A DNA stretch of 14,281 nt, from positions 1-14,281 of the forward strand of contig JAILDD010000208.1 in NCBI GenBank assembly GCA_024689605.1. Reading direction: 5' to 3'. The position numbers and the translations under genes were made by a program. Positions 6,795 through 13,882 of the stretch are shown piece by piece (the stretch's first letter is position 1; each line of letters opens with the position of its first letter). The notes beneath the pieces were generated by a model. That model was given only the letters and a program-made list of their open reading frames with translations. It searched no databases and was not told the origin of the DNA. This stretch comes from Lachnospiraceae bacterium. Its GTDB lineage: Bacteria > Bacillota_A > Clostridia > Lachnospirales > Lachnospiraceae.

Positions 6795-8384
6795 TCACAG
6801 CAGTGGGCTGGTTATCTTGAACATCTCCTGCAGTACCTTCTGTATAAACGGACGGTGCTTCCAGGTGAGATAATCAATTTCCTTGCTCTTTTCAAAGGAC
6901 TCCAGTATATTGTCCTTTATTTCTTCCACCACATCGCTTCTTGACAGGAACACGCCGTTTTCATGGTGGGTATGCATGCTTCTGAAGTCCATATTTATAG
7001 TGCCGCATATTGCACACTCATCATCAGCAACTATATCTTTCTCATGTATGAATCCCGGCTGGTACTCATATATCCGCACCCCATTCTGCAGAAGCTTTCC
7101 GTAGTTGGATACGGTGACCATATACACATACCATTTATCATAAATATGCGGCGTGATTATCCGCACATCCACTCCGCTCTTAGCCGCATCTATGAGATAA
7201 TCGGTCATCCGGCTGTCCAGCACAAGGTAAGGTGTTGTGATATACACATAATCCCTGGCCTTGGAGATCATTCTGAGGTAAGCACCTTCTACTGTATTGT
7301 AAGGCGACTTATGAGGGCCGCCTGAGAAGGGCTGCACAAAACCCTCATCATATACTTCCCATCTGGGCTTAAAATTTTCCGGGTGAAGCTCTATAGTCCG
7401 GGAACTGTCTTCCCACATCATAAGGAAGATATTCGTAAGCGACCAGACTGCTTCACCTTCCAGACGGAGCATACTGTCCTTCCACTCAGATCCGCCAAAA
7501 CGCTGTATCAGGTTAACATACTCATCAGCCAGGTTGCAGCCGCCGGTATATCCGATAGTCCCGTCCACTACCATTATCTTCTGATGATTACGGTAATTAA
7601 AATTTATGGAAAATATACGCTTGTGTATGGGCTTGAAGGATTCAAACTTTACACCCTCTGCACGCAGTTTCTTCCTCATGCCCACGGTATCCATAAATAT
7701 GCTTCCGAAATCATCAACCATTACCCGGACATCTACACCCTCATGAGCCTTTTCTATCAGCGCATCTTCAACTTCCTGCCACCATTTACCGTCATAGACG
7801 ATAAAAAATTCCATAAAGATGCTTTGCTCTGCCCGCTTAATGTCATTTATAAAATCATCCTTCAGCTCGCTGGTACCGATGGGATAGTATTTCTGTTTTG
7901 TATTCTGATATACAGGGAAGCCGTCACCGGCAATGTATCTCGATACCTGGATCTTATTCGGATGTACCTGGGCCAGTTCCTCAAGCTGCCATCTGTTTTT
8001 GGGAAGCCTGGCATGCGCTTCTCTCTCACGTTCCCTGAGTCTGGAATTTACAAGGAAATCCTTCCTGGCACTTCCCCAGAAAAAATACAGTATAAATCCA
8101 AATCCCGGAAGCACCAGCAGAATAACTATCCAGAATATCCGGTTGTAGGCATCATGGTTTACCAGGGCAAAAGCAACTATTACCGACAGAATTTCAACGG
8201 CAAAGTAAATCTTGAGGGCATCAGTCCTGAGCCAGTATGTCAGTGCCGCTATGAAAAACACCTGAAGAAAAAGTACCGTCAGAACCGAAGCTGAACGGAT
8301 TATCCCCAGATACTTTGCACGGCGTTTATCAAAACGCTTCGGGGCTATTTCCTTTTTTTCAGAGATTGTTATTCCGTTACCCAT
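6795..8384 (-). CDS. cls: Cardiolipin synthase (phospholipase D family)
   Basis: 529 residues from the ATG at 8384. After a cytosolic, basic N-terminus there are three hydrophobic segments (about residues 26-50, 53-75 and 82-102), then two phospholipase D domains. Both HKD motifs are intact: HQKIMVVD (His267, Lys269, Asp274) followed by GGCNLADEY, and HEKDIVAD (His447, Lys449, Asp454) followed by GTINMDFRS. The enzyme joins two phosphatidylglycerols into cardiolipin at the membrane. The start is uncertain: neither the ATG nor an in-frame TTG at 8396 has a clear ribosome binding site. First gene of the cls-aminotransferase-uppP operon; 177 nt separate it from the dehydrogenase upstream, so it probably has its own promoter. 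Confidence 0.94.
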   Translation of the reverse strand: MGNGITISEKKEIAPKRFDKRRAKYLGIIRSASVLTVLFLQVFFIAALTYWLRTDALKIYFAVEILSVIVAFALVNHDAYNRIFWIVILLVLPGFGFILYFFWGSARKDFLVNSRLREREREAHARLPKNRWQLEELAQVHPNKIQVSRYIAGDGFPVYQNTKQKYYPIGTSELKDDFINDIKRAEQSIFMEFFIVYDGKWWQEVEDALIEKAHEGVDVRVMVDDFGSIFMDTVGMRKKLRAEGVKFESFKPIHKRIFSINFNYRNHQKIMVVDGTIGYTGGCNLADEYVNLIQRFGGSEWKDSMLRLEGEAVWSLTNIFLMMWEDSSRTIELHPENFKPRWEVYDEGFVQPFSGGPHKSPYNTVEGAYLRMISKARDYVYITTPYLVLDSRMTDYLIDAAKSGVDVRIITPHIYDKWYVYMVTVSNYGKLLQNGVRIYEYQPGFIHEKDIVADDECAICGTINMDFRSMHTHHENGVFLSRSDVVEEIKDNILESFEKSKEIDYLTWKHRPFIQKVLQEMFKITSPLL

Positions 8385-8426
8385 ACAAGTATGCAATCCA
8401 CAGCAAATACCGACATTCAGTATATG

Positions 8427-8455
8427 TATAAAGCAGATCCGTTTTGTCCTGCCAA
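8427..8455 (-). promoter_or_regulatory. Weak candidate promoter for the cls operon
   Basis: TTGGCA (8455-8450, 5/6 match to -35) is followed after 17 nt by TTTATA (8432-8427), a poor -10; TATACA a couple of bases on is an alternative with a 19-nt spacer. It is the best candidate in the 8385-8561 gap, which contains no gene or terminator that I can see. Confidence 0.35.
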
Positions 8456-8561
8456 AACAGAAGTAAGAAATTCGCAGCCGTTCCGAACAATTACTTATAT
8501 TTTAGTAGTTCTTTAATATGCCTTCAGCAGTATATGCTTCGTGCGATCCTTAATAGTTACT

Positions 8562-9515
8562 TTATACCACCCGGTTCCTGGACTCACCCTTTATGTAGCC
8601 TCGTATATTCTCGGCACATTCACTCACGCACCTGTTGCGGGCCTCAGTGCTTGCCCAAGCCATATGCGGTGTTATCAGCAGACGACTTGAATCCTGTATT
8701 TCCATAAGGGGATTGTCCTTTGCGATAGGCTCCTGTTCTATTACATCAAGCCCTGCTGCCGCTATTGTGCCGTTTTTAAGCGCCTCCGCCAGGTCAGCAT
8801 TGTTTACCACCTTACCTCTGGCTACATTTATTAGTATAGCGGTTTTCTTCATCTTACTAAGTGCATCGGAATTTATCAGATATTTTGTTTTTTCATTTAA
8901 AGGACAATGAAGGGATATCACATCCGAGCGGGAAAGCAGCTCGTCAAAGTCCACCTGTTCATATTTGTCACTCTTTGATCCTGAGGTTGAATAGTGGATC
9001 ACATGAGCCCCGAAGGCCGTAGCAACCTCCGCTACTCTGGAACCTATGCTTCCCATGCCTGCGATTCCCCAGATTTTGCCGGACAACTCCGTAAAATGCC
9101 TGTCATAATGGGTGAACATTGCCTGAGATGCATACGCACCGCTTTTTACATATTCATCATAGTATGGAAGATTCTCTGAAAGATAAAAAAACAGGGCGAA
9201 TGTGTGCTGAACCACCGCCTCCGTTGAATATCCGCTGACATTGCAGACCGCTATGCCGCGTTTCTTACAGTATTCAATATCTATATTGTCATAGCCGGTG
9301 GCAAACTCGCATATAAGCTTAACTTTGCCGGCACCGGATAATGTGGATTCATTTAATGGCATCTTGTTGGCTATCACAATGTCCGCATCCGCAATACGCT
9401 CCGCCACCGTTTCCGCCGTAGTGTCCGTATATGCCGTCACTTCGCCAAACTCACTTATTACGTCTACCGAAACATCCGGTCCCACGCTGTTTCTTTCAAG
9501 TATAACTATCTTCAC
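8562..9515 (-). CDS. D-2-hydroxyacid dehydrogenase (NAD-dependent)
   Basis: 317 residues from a GTG at 9515, chosen because GAGGTGG lies just upstream; the frame stays open to another GTG at 9530 that lacks a site. The fold is the D-isomer-specific 2-hydroxyacid dehydrogenase type: a catalytic half-domain with FATGYDNID, then the NAD-binding GMGSIG loop (153-158), then the catalytic triad Arg233 (NVARGK), Glu262 (DVIEQEP) and His284 (ITPHMAW). It reduces a 2-oxo acid to the D-hydroxy acid or the reverse; glycerate/hydroxypyruvate or lactate/pyruvate are the usual substrates, and the sequence does not decide. It has a good promoter of its own at 9630-9659 and a roughly 110-nt leader with a small hairpin. 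Confidence 0.92.
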   Translation of the reverse strand: MKIVILERNSVGPDVSVDVISEFGEVTAYTDTTAETVAERIADADIVIANKMPLNESTLSGAGKVKLICEFATGYDNIDIEYCKKRGIAVCNVSGYSTEAVVQHTFALFFYLSENLPYYDEYVKSGAYASQAMFTHYDRHFTELSGKIWGIAGMGSIGSRVAEVATAFGAHVIHYSTSGSKSDKYEQVDFDELLSRSDVISLHCPLNEKTKYLINSDALSKMKKTAILINVARGKVVNNADLAEALKNGTIAAAGLDVIEQEPIAKDNPLMEIQDSSRLLITPHMAWASTEARNRCVSECAENIRGYIKGESRNRVV

Positions 9516-9536
9516 AAAACCACCTCGCACTATCTA

Positions 9537-9557
9537 CCCGGCCGTTCCCGGCATGGG
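9537..9557 (-). promoter_or_regulatory. Hairpin in the leader of the hydroxyacid dehydrogenase gene
   Basis: In RNA, GCCG and CGGC (9552-9549 and 9544-9541) pair across a GGAA loop, a GNRA-type tetraloop, with an outer CCC/GGG stem beyond a small internal mismatch. It lies 10 nt before the purine-rich ribosome binding site and has no U-tract on the minus strand. Confidence 0.35.
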
Positions 9558-9629
9558 TATAATTTTTGTCAAACCTGCTCTTTTGTAACCCCTGCCAATA
9601 AGTGCTTCGGGCTACTCTGAACGACTATT

Positions 9630-9659
9630 ATTTTACTCTATTTTGCGTAAGGTGGTCAA
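9630..9659 (-). promoter_or_regulatory. Sigma-A-type promoter of the hydroxyacid dehydrogenase gene
   Basis: TTGACC (9659-9654) and TAAAAT (9635-9630) are each 5/6 matches to consensus with an 18-nt spacer. Start point near 9623, about 108 nt before the GTG. An 8-bp palindrome, TCTGCAGA (9661-9668), abuts the -35. Confidence 0.55.
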
Positions 9660-9684
9660 ATCTGCAGACATCATTTAGCTTGTT

Positions 9685-9933
9685 TTATTTCTTCCCCCAG
9701 AGTGCATTCAGGGGATTTATGGAGGCTGCTCTTTTCTTAAGATCTGTCAGATTTGCTTTCAGGTAATCAGTAAGCTGCTCAACCTCTTCGTCAGAAAAGC
9801 CCTGAACCTTTGTAAATACACAGTCCGGAATGTAACCTTCAGCATAGTCAGTCCCACGGGAAAACCGTACATGCGACACCTTTTTTCCGTCAGTTTCCAC
9901 TACACCGGTGATATCAAGCTTAATTTCATCCAT
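9685..9933 (-). CDS. Small conserved-looking protein of unknown function (82 aa)
   Basis: I do not recognise this protein. It is soluble, with no signal or membrane segment. The first half is rich in alternating beta-type residues (IKLDITGVVETDG, VSHVRFSRG); the second half has an amphipathic acidic helix (SDEEVEQLTDYLKANL) and ends with a basic tail containing an aromatic, ALWGKK. A GAGGT site lies 9 nt before the ATG at 9933. It is the last of three small genes in the same direction, 37 nt after the 134-residue gene, and the dehydrogenase promoter follows it. Good start signal and normal codon use support a real gene. Confidence 0.7.
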   Translation of the reverse strand: MDEIKLDITGVVETDGKKVSHVRFSRGTDYAEGYIPDCVFTKVQGFSDEEVEQLTDYLKANLTDLKKRAASINPLNALWGKK

Positions 9934-9970
9934 AACGAATTACCTCAAAGCGTCATTTTCCTGATTCTTT

Positions 9971-10375
9971 TTATTCATTCGCCTCAAGAAATCTTTTAGC
10001 AAGGCTTACTATTTGACCCTTTTGGCCGTCACCATCAAACACTATATGGCAACATGCCGCACTTTCATCAAATGCTTTTATCGCCTCACACACGTCTATA
10101 ACTTTTTCATCCGGTAAAAAAGCCATATTAACCGCATTCAGTCCGCATCTGCGAAGCCAGTCTATGGGATAGCCAAGCCTTTCGACCCGCTCTTTGTCAA
10201 AAGCGTCATAATCAAATGTATTGGTAAATTTCTCCGCCTCATAAATCGACAGATAAAGATGAGATTTAGGAATGCCAAACTCTGCAAGGCGGCTTATATA
10301 AGCATCAAAATCGGGGCGTTTCCCTTCATCATAGCGATAACCTATGTTTCCGGATTTTGTGACCAATTTTTCCAT
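9971..10375 (-). CDS. Protein of unknown function (134 aa)
   Basis: No family recognised. It is a soluble, mixed alpha/beta protein with no membrane segment. Aromatic and acidic residues dominate the middle (LYLSIYEAEKF, FDYDAFDKERVERLGY, DWLRRCG), and two adjacent cysteines followed by histidine (AACCHIVFDGDG) sit near residues 114-124. I chose the second of two in-frame ATGs (10375 rather than 10381): the AGGGGGA site is 7 nt before it but only 1 nt before the first. It begins 29 nt after the cysteine-rich small gene and precedes the 82-residue gene by 37 nt, so these form a likely operon of unknowns. Confidence 0.68.
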   Translation of the reverse strand: MEKLVTKSGNIGYRYDEGKRPDFDAYISRLAEFGIPKSHLYLSIYEAEKFTNTFDYDAFDKERVERLGYPIDWLRRCGLNAVNMAFLPDEKVIDVCEAIKAFDESAACCHIVFDGDGQKGQIVSLAKRFLEANE

Positions 10376-10404
10376 TGTCATTCCCCCTTATATTATCTGC
10401 AGTT

Positions 10405-10563
10405 TTATTCTTCTTTCTTTTTTTCTTTTTCAGGGTCCGGTTTATACAATTCACATGGTTTAAAAATAAAAAAGAGTAACTTGCCGCATTTAGGTGAGTC
10501 TCCATTTAAGCACACACCATTCTGTGCATAATAACATTCAGAGCATTTTTTAGCCTTTTCCAT
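10405..10563 (-). CDS. Small cysteine-rich protein (52 aa), possible metal-binding
   Basis: An unbroken 52-codon frame from an ATG at 10563 to TAA at 10405. An AGAGGTG ribosome binding site lies 6-7 nt before the ATG and a good promoter about 35-60 nt before it. The protein has five cysteines in a regular pattern, Cys7-x2-Cys10-x7-Cys18-x7-Cys26-x10-Cys37, with a CSECYYAQNGVC start, and ends in a highly charged lysine/glutamate tail. The first four or five cysteines could hold zinc or iron-sulphur, or form disulphides. No signal peptide is visible, so a cytosolic metal-binding role fits better. It is the first of three small genes. Its neighbour upstream encodes a zinc-ribbon protein, but behind a separate promoter. 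Family not recognised. Confidence 0.72.
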   Translation of the reverse strand: MEKAKKCSECYYAQNGVCLNGDSPKCGKLLFFIFKPCELYKPDPEKEKKKEE

Positions 10564-10597
10564 TGATACACCTCTATTTTTTTTAATGAAGTTCCTT

Positions 10598-10626
10598 TTA
10601 ATATTTTTTTATTTCAAACATTTCAA
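10598..10626 (-). promoter_or_regulatory. Promoter for the three-small-gene operon
   Basis: TTGAAA (10626-10621, 5/6 to -35) and TATTAA (10603-10598, 4/6 to -10) are 17 nt apart in a very AT-rich stretch. The start point would be near 10591, giving a short leader of about 28 nt before the cysteine-rich gene. The rest of 10564-10679 is AT-rich with no gene. Confidence 0.5.
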
Positions 10627-10679
10627 AATTATCTTTTCATTTAGCCATAAAAACAGACATACATTCTCGGATTTTTCTG

Positions 10680-10877
10680 CTAGCGTATGTACGGCGGCAA
10701 TTTATTCAGATTATCCTCTGCATTCAGCATATTAATGGATGCCCTGAAATCCCTCATGCTTCCTTTTGAATCGCCCATATCATTGGATTCCTTGACGCTT
10801 TTTATAACCATATTAAACGCCAGGCCTATTCCCAGCGCCAAGCCGCATATGATCCCTATGAAAGCCCAGAATACCAT
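10680..10877 (-). CDS. Small single-pass membrane protein (65 aa), unknown function
   Basis: Residues 2-27 are an uninterrupted hydrophobic, glycine-rich segment (FIGIICGLALGIGLAF), followed by a charged, likely cytosolic tail with an acidic/glycine stretch and the end NKLPPYIR. There is no signal-peptidase-like site, so it is probably an anchored protein. The ATG lies 2 nt after the stop of the zinc-ribbon gene, and its AGGGCAGG-like site is inside that gene's last codons, so the two are translated from one transcript and may act together at the membrane. I do not recognise a family. Confidence 0.7.
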   Translation of the reverse strand: MVFWAFIGIICGLALGIGLAFNMVIKSVKESNDMGDSKGSMRDFRASINMLNAEDNLNKLPPYIR

Positions 10878-10879
10878 TT

Positions 10880-12160
10880 TTAATCACCTGCCCTTTCTCT
10901 GACAAACCTGCTGATCTTTCCGGAGGTTGTCAGGCCGATGCTGACCATCATCGCTTTGTATTTCTTTATGGCTCCCGACCATATACTGTAGAGCGCGATA
11001 CCGATTGCCCCAAAATACACAATGACCAGTCTGCCGTCATCAGCATCTTCCATGAGCAAGGGAGTCAGATAAGCCCCTATCACAGCAAATATAACACAGA
11101 AAAGAATGGCCAGAGCGGCAAATGTCAGATAAGCCTTTTTCTTGTCAAAGGGTACTGCCCCGACGGTTTTCCCGGTCTGCCCGTTCACCATAATGGTATA
11201 CGGCAGTCCCTCATGGCGAAATGTCAAAAACCATACAGGAAGCAGTGCATATTCCCTTTTCGTCACCTGATGCACAGGCGAACAGCTGACCAGCTTCGCA
11301 TCACTGTGACGTACCGTGCTTCTCATGTTTTCGTCAAAGAGATTCTTTGCACGCCTGAAGGCAAGTCCATCCAGATCATCCGTCCCCATATCGAAACGGT
11401 CAGAATAAAAACCGGAGAGGTAAGCCGGATCGAATTCCTGCAGTTCCCGCATGTTATATGGCTCAAGACGCTGTGAAGAATCATCGTTCAGATTTTTGGA
11501 TGCATCCAGAGTCATCCTCTCAAAATGACAATCCCCGCATCTTTTCGCATACTTGGTAACACGGCTTTTTCCCCGCTTTACCGAGTACTTCCAGTACTGA
11601 TCGTCTTTATAGTACATATCATAGAGCCAGAAAGGTACATAAATGCCCCTGAGTTTATCCACCTTAAAATTCTTGATCTCTTCCGGGATATAACTGCCCA
11701 TGGAGAGCCTGCTGCGGATCATAACTTCCGCCTGTTCTTTAGTTACCTTGAAGGGTATTAGATAATCAGGCTGAAGATAGTCCTCTACCCTGTCCATAAC
11801 AACGGTAGCCTGGCCACAATATATGCAAAAAGAAGAGCTCTCCACACTATTCACAGCCAGTTCAGCACCACAGGAATTACAGTGCAGGATCTTCATCGGA
11901 ATGGTCGCATGTGCCCGTTCGGCCTGTTTTTGCTGCAAAGCCTCCGCTTCCGTAATAGTACTTTCCTGAATATCACTTTCTCCGGCATACACCGACTTTC
12001 CGATGTTTCCTATTCCTTCGTACAGACCGGACCTTCCGAGCATCTCATTCAGTTCTTCCACAGTATGCTTTGAACCGCAATAGACGCAGTACATCTTCTG
12101 CTCGGATGGAGAAAACTCCATGGTATTGCCACATCCCGGGCAACGGTAATTCATTTGCAT
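10880..12160 (-). CDS. Zinc-ribbon membrane protein (TFIIB-type zinc ribbon-containing)
   Basis: 426 residues. Two rubredoxin-like zinc ribbons open the protein: Cys7-x2-Cys10 with Cys25-x2-Cys28, then Cys94-x2-Cys97 with Cys112-x2-Cys115, each second pair reading C-x-Y-C-G. A third CxxC followed by histidine (RCGDCHFE) lies in the middle soluble region. Two membrane helices are near the C-terminus (about 341-366 and 376-397), followed by a basic tail. Such proteins are widespread in clostridia under zinc-ribbon names and have no settled function; DNA binding need not follow from the ribbon. The ATG at 12160 has GGGGGAG about 8 nt upstream. The 65-residue membrane protein follows after 2 nt. 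It is divergent from the cyclase gene; I could not place its promoter. Confidence 0.82.
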   Translation of the reverse strand: MQMNYRCPGCGNTMEFSPSEQKMYCVYCGSKHTVEELNEMLGRSGLYEGIGNIGKSVYAGESDIQESTITEAEALQQKQAERAHATIPMKILHCNSCGAELAVNSVESSSFCIYCGQATVVMDRVEDYLQPDYLIPFKVTKEQAEVMIRSRLSMGSYIPEEIKNFKVDKLRGIYVPFWLYDMYYKDDQYWKYSVKRGKSRVTKYAKRCGDCHFERMTLDASKNLNDDSSQRLEPYNMRELQEFDPAYLSGFYSDRFDMGTDDLDGLAFRRAKNLFDENMRSTVRHSDAKLVSCSPVHQVTKREYALLPVWFLTFRHEGLPYTIMVNGQTGKTVGAVPFDKKKAYLTFAALAILFCVIFAVIGAYLTPLLMEDADDGRLVIVYFGAIGIALYSIWSGAIKKYKAMMVSIGLTTSGKISRFVRERAGD

Positions 12161-12273
12161 GCTTAATCTCCCCCATCTTAATCTAATACAGCAATTATCA
12201 ACAGAACTATTTTACCTTATAGGCTATATACTTATCTACCTATAATGCATTTTTTCAGGCAAAAAATAGTGTA

Positions 12274-12302
12274 TTTACATTTTTACAAGCGAATAGTATC
12301 AC
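12274..12302 (+). promoter_or_regulatory. Candidate upstream promoter for the diguanylate cyclase gene
   Basis: TTTACA (12274-12279, 5/6) and TATCAC (12297-12302, 4/6) are 17 nt apart. It would give a leader of about 110 nt. It competes with the nearer candidate at 12341-12369. Confidence 0.35.
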
Positions 12303-12340
12303 TAAATCGGAGAAATGTGAGTTTCTTATACTGCGAGGTA

Positions 12341-12369
12341 TTGTCGCTTTATGTAAAGAGATGTAAAAT
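12341..12369 (+). promoter_or_regulatory. Candidate proximal promoter for the diguanylate cyclase gene
   Basis: TTGTCG (12341-12346, 4/6) and TAAAAT (12364-12369, 5/6) with a 17-nt spacer; start point near 12376, leader about 45 nt. The -10 is inside the palindrome TAAAATTTTA (12364-12373), and ATGTAAA occurs twice 10 bp apart (12351 and 12361). Confidence 0.4.
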
Positions 12370-12421
12370 TTTATGTACGCAGGCGGTTTGATCAGATCAG
12401 GATCCGCTTGCAGGAGGGAAT

Positions 12422-13855
12422 ATGCAATCAGATTTAGTCATAAAAGAGAATGAATTGATCGATCCGGCGAACTATCCCGAAGAACAGCGCAAACTGGTAG
12501 ATGATTTTAACGCGCGCATACGACGTCTGACAGGTATCATTACAGGAATCGGAAAAGAATATCATACAATCTGGGTAATCAATTCCAATACCAAGAAGAT
12601 GTATCTTTACCGCTCGACGGGAGAAAATACGAACCGTTATGCTGTAGAGCTGGGATACCGCTTTGACAACTATGACCGTTTTATTGAAGAATATGTGGAC
12701 AGGTGCGTAGTAAACAGCATAGAGAGCATCCAAAGGGATGTGAAGCTTGACGTCGTTATTTCACGTATAAAAAACGGTGATCTGTTTACGCTTGACTATA
12801 TGCGCCTGGCCGATGACGGGAATATGTCCTATCATCAGATGGCTTTTGCACTGGCAGGACAGCCGGGAGAAACCGAAAATTTCATTCTGGCTTTTCGGGA
12901 TATTGACAAATCCATTCGCAAGCATATTTCCGATAAACGCTATTTAAGGGAACAGCTGGATATAGTGGAGACCTTAAGCCGCGATTACTACAATATCTTC
13001 AAGATCAATCCCCAGACCGGCGGTGTAGTGATATTAAAGCTTGACGGTTATGTAACAAAGGGTATGGAGGGTGCCGGAGAAAAAGTATACTCCTACGATG
13101 TGCTCTATAAACAATATGTAAAGGACCGTGTGTATTCTGAGGACCAGAAATGGATGTATGATGCCATTTCTCTGGAGACTATTAAAAACAAACTCAGGGA
13201 TAATCCGGAATATGTTTCCAGTTACCGTGTTATAGATAAAGGTGAAGTACATTATTATCAGTTCACATATATTCTTATCAATGCCAATATTCCGGGCAGC
13301 GATATACTGGCCGGATTTAAGAACGTAGACGATATTGTAGCCTCGGCAAAGGAACGGCAGAACCTTGAGATCCTTGCCAGCACCGATATCATGACAGGCA
13401 TACTGAACCGTGGCAGCGGCGAACAAAAAGTGATCGAAGCCATGGCAAACAACCAGGCCGGAATGCTCTGCATCCTGGATGTTGACAATTTCAAGGATAT
13501 CAACGATGACTATGGCCATAATGTAGGTGATAAGGTGATCCGCGGTATTGCTGATGCGCTAAAGCACGTCTTTGGAAACGAGGATATCATTTTCCGTTTA
13601 GGCGGTGATGAGTATGCCTTATATGTTAAGAGTTTAAGCGACGAGGAAGCCGGAAGGGAAATAATGGACCGCTTCTTTAAGGAAATCTCGGATATGGATA
13701 TTCCCGAGCTTGGGAAAAACAGAATCTGTGTAAGCGCGGGTGCTGTGTTCTTCAAAGACGGAGATAAGCGTTCTTTCGAAGATCTGTACAAACTGGCAGA
13801 CAGCGGTGTATATGAGAGTAAAAAGTTCAATGGAAGCACATTGAAGTTCAGATAA
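12422..13855 (+). CDS. GGDEF diguanylate cyclase with tandem sensor-like domains
   Basis: 477 residues, no membrane segment, so a cytosolic signalling enzyme expected to make cyclic di-GMP from two GTP. The GGDEF domain fills residues 310-477: STDIMTGILNR start, metal-binding LDVDNFKDINDDYGHNVGD (Asp353/Asp355 region), and active-site GGDEY at 394-398, a tolerated variant of GGDEF. The RxxD product-inhibition site five residues upstream is GNED here, so its arginine is missing and feedback by c-di-GMP is probably lost. The first 305 residues hold two similar segments (about 46-160 and 187-305), each opening with aromatic-rich YHTIWVIN or YYNIFKIN and closing with a YHQMAF or YYQFTY strand; they look like PAS-type sensors, ligand unknown. 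AGGAGG lies 4 nt before the ATG. Monocistronic. Confidence 0.9.
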   Translation: MQSDLVIKENELIDPANYPEEQRKLVDDFNARIRRLTGIITGIGKEYHTIWVINSNTKKMYLYRSTGENTNRYAVELGYRFDNYDRFIEEYVDRCVVNSIESIQRDVKLDVVISRIKNGDLFTLDYMRLADDGNMSYHQMAFALAGQPGETENFILAFRDIDKSIRKHISDKRYLREQLDIVETLSRDYYNIFKINPQTGGVVILKLDGYVTKGMEGAGEKVYSYDVLYKQYVKDRVYSEDQKWMYDAISLETIKNKLRDNPEYVSSYRVIDKGEVHYYQFTYILINANIPGSDILAGFKNVDDIVASAKERQNLEILASTDIMTGILNRGSGEQKVIEAMANNQAGMLCILDVDNFKDINDDYGHNVGDKVIRGIADALKHVFGNEDIIFRLGGDEYALYVKSLSDEEAGREIMDRFFKEISDMDIPELGKNRICVSAGAVFFKDGDKRSFEDLYKLADSGVYESKKFNGSTLKFR

Positions 13856-13882
13856 AACTGCAAAACAAATATGGATGGTTTA

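Noticed and set aside
7383..8294. 303-codon open frame on the plus strand
   Set aside because: Antisense to cardiolipin synthase, whose two HKD motifs are intact; no start signal or family features.
9553..9579. TTGACA-like -35 within the dehydrogenase leader
   Set aside because: TTGACA is perfect (9573-9568 area) but no -10 lies 15-19 nt downstream; the pair at 9630-9659 is better.
10636..10682. Terminator after the zinc-ribbon operon
   Set aside because: A CAGA/TCTG stem of 4 bp with a long loop precedes TTTTT on the minus strand, too weak to call.
12245..12391. 48-codon plus-strand frame in the gap before the cyclase gene
   Set aside because: No ribosome binding site, AT-rich composition, and it covers both candidate promoters; a chance frame is more likely.
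12161..12421. c-di-GMP riboswitch before the GGDEF gene
   Set aside because: The leader lacks the conserved GEMM-I/II core strings and paired helices; only a minor hairpin can be drawn at about 12383-12406.
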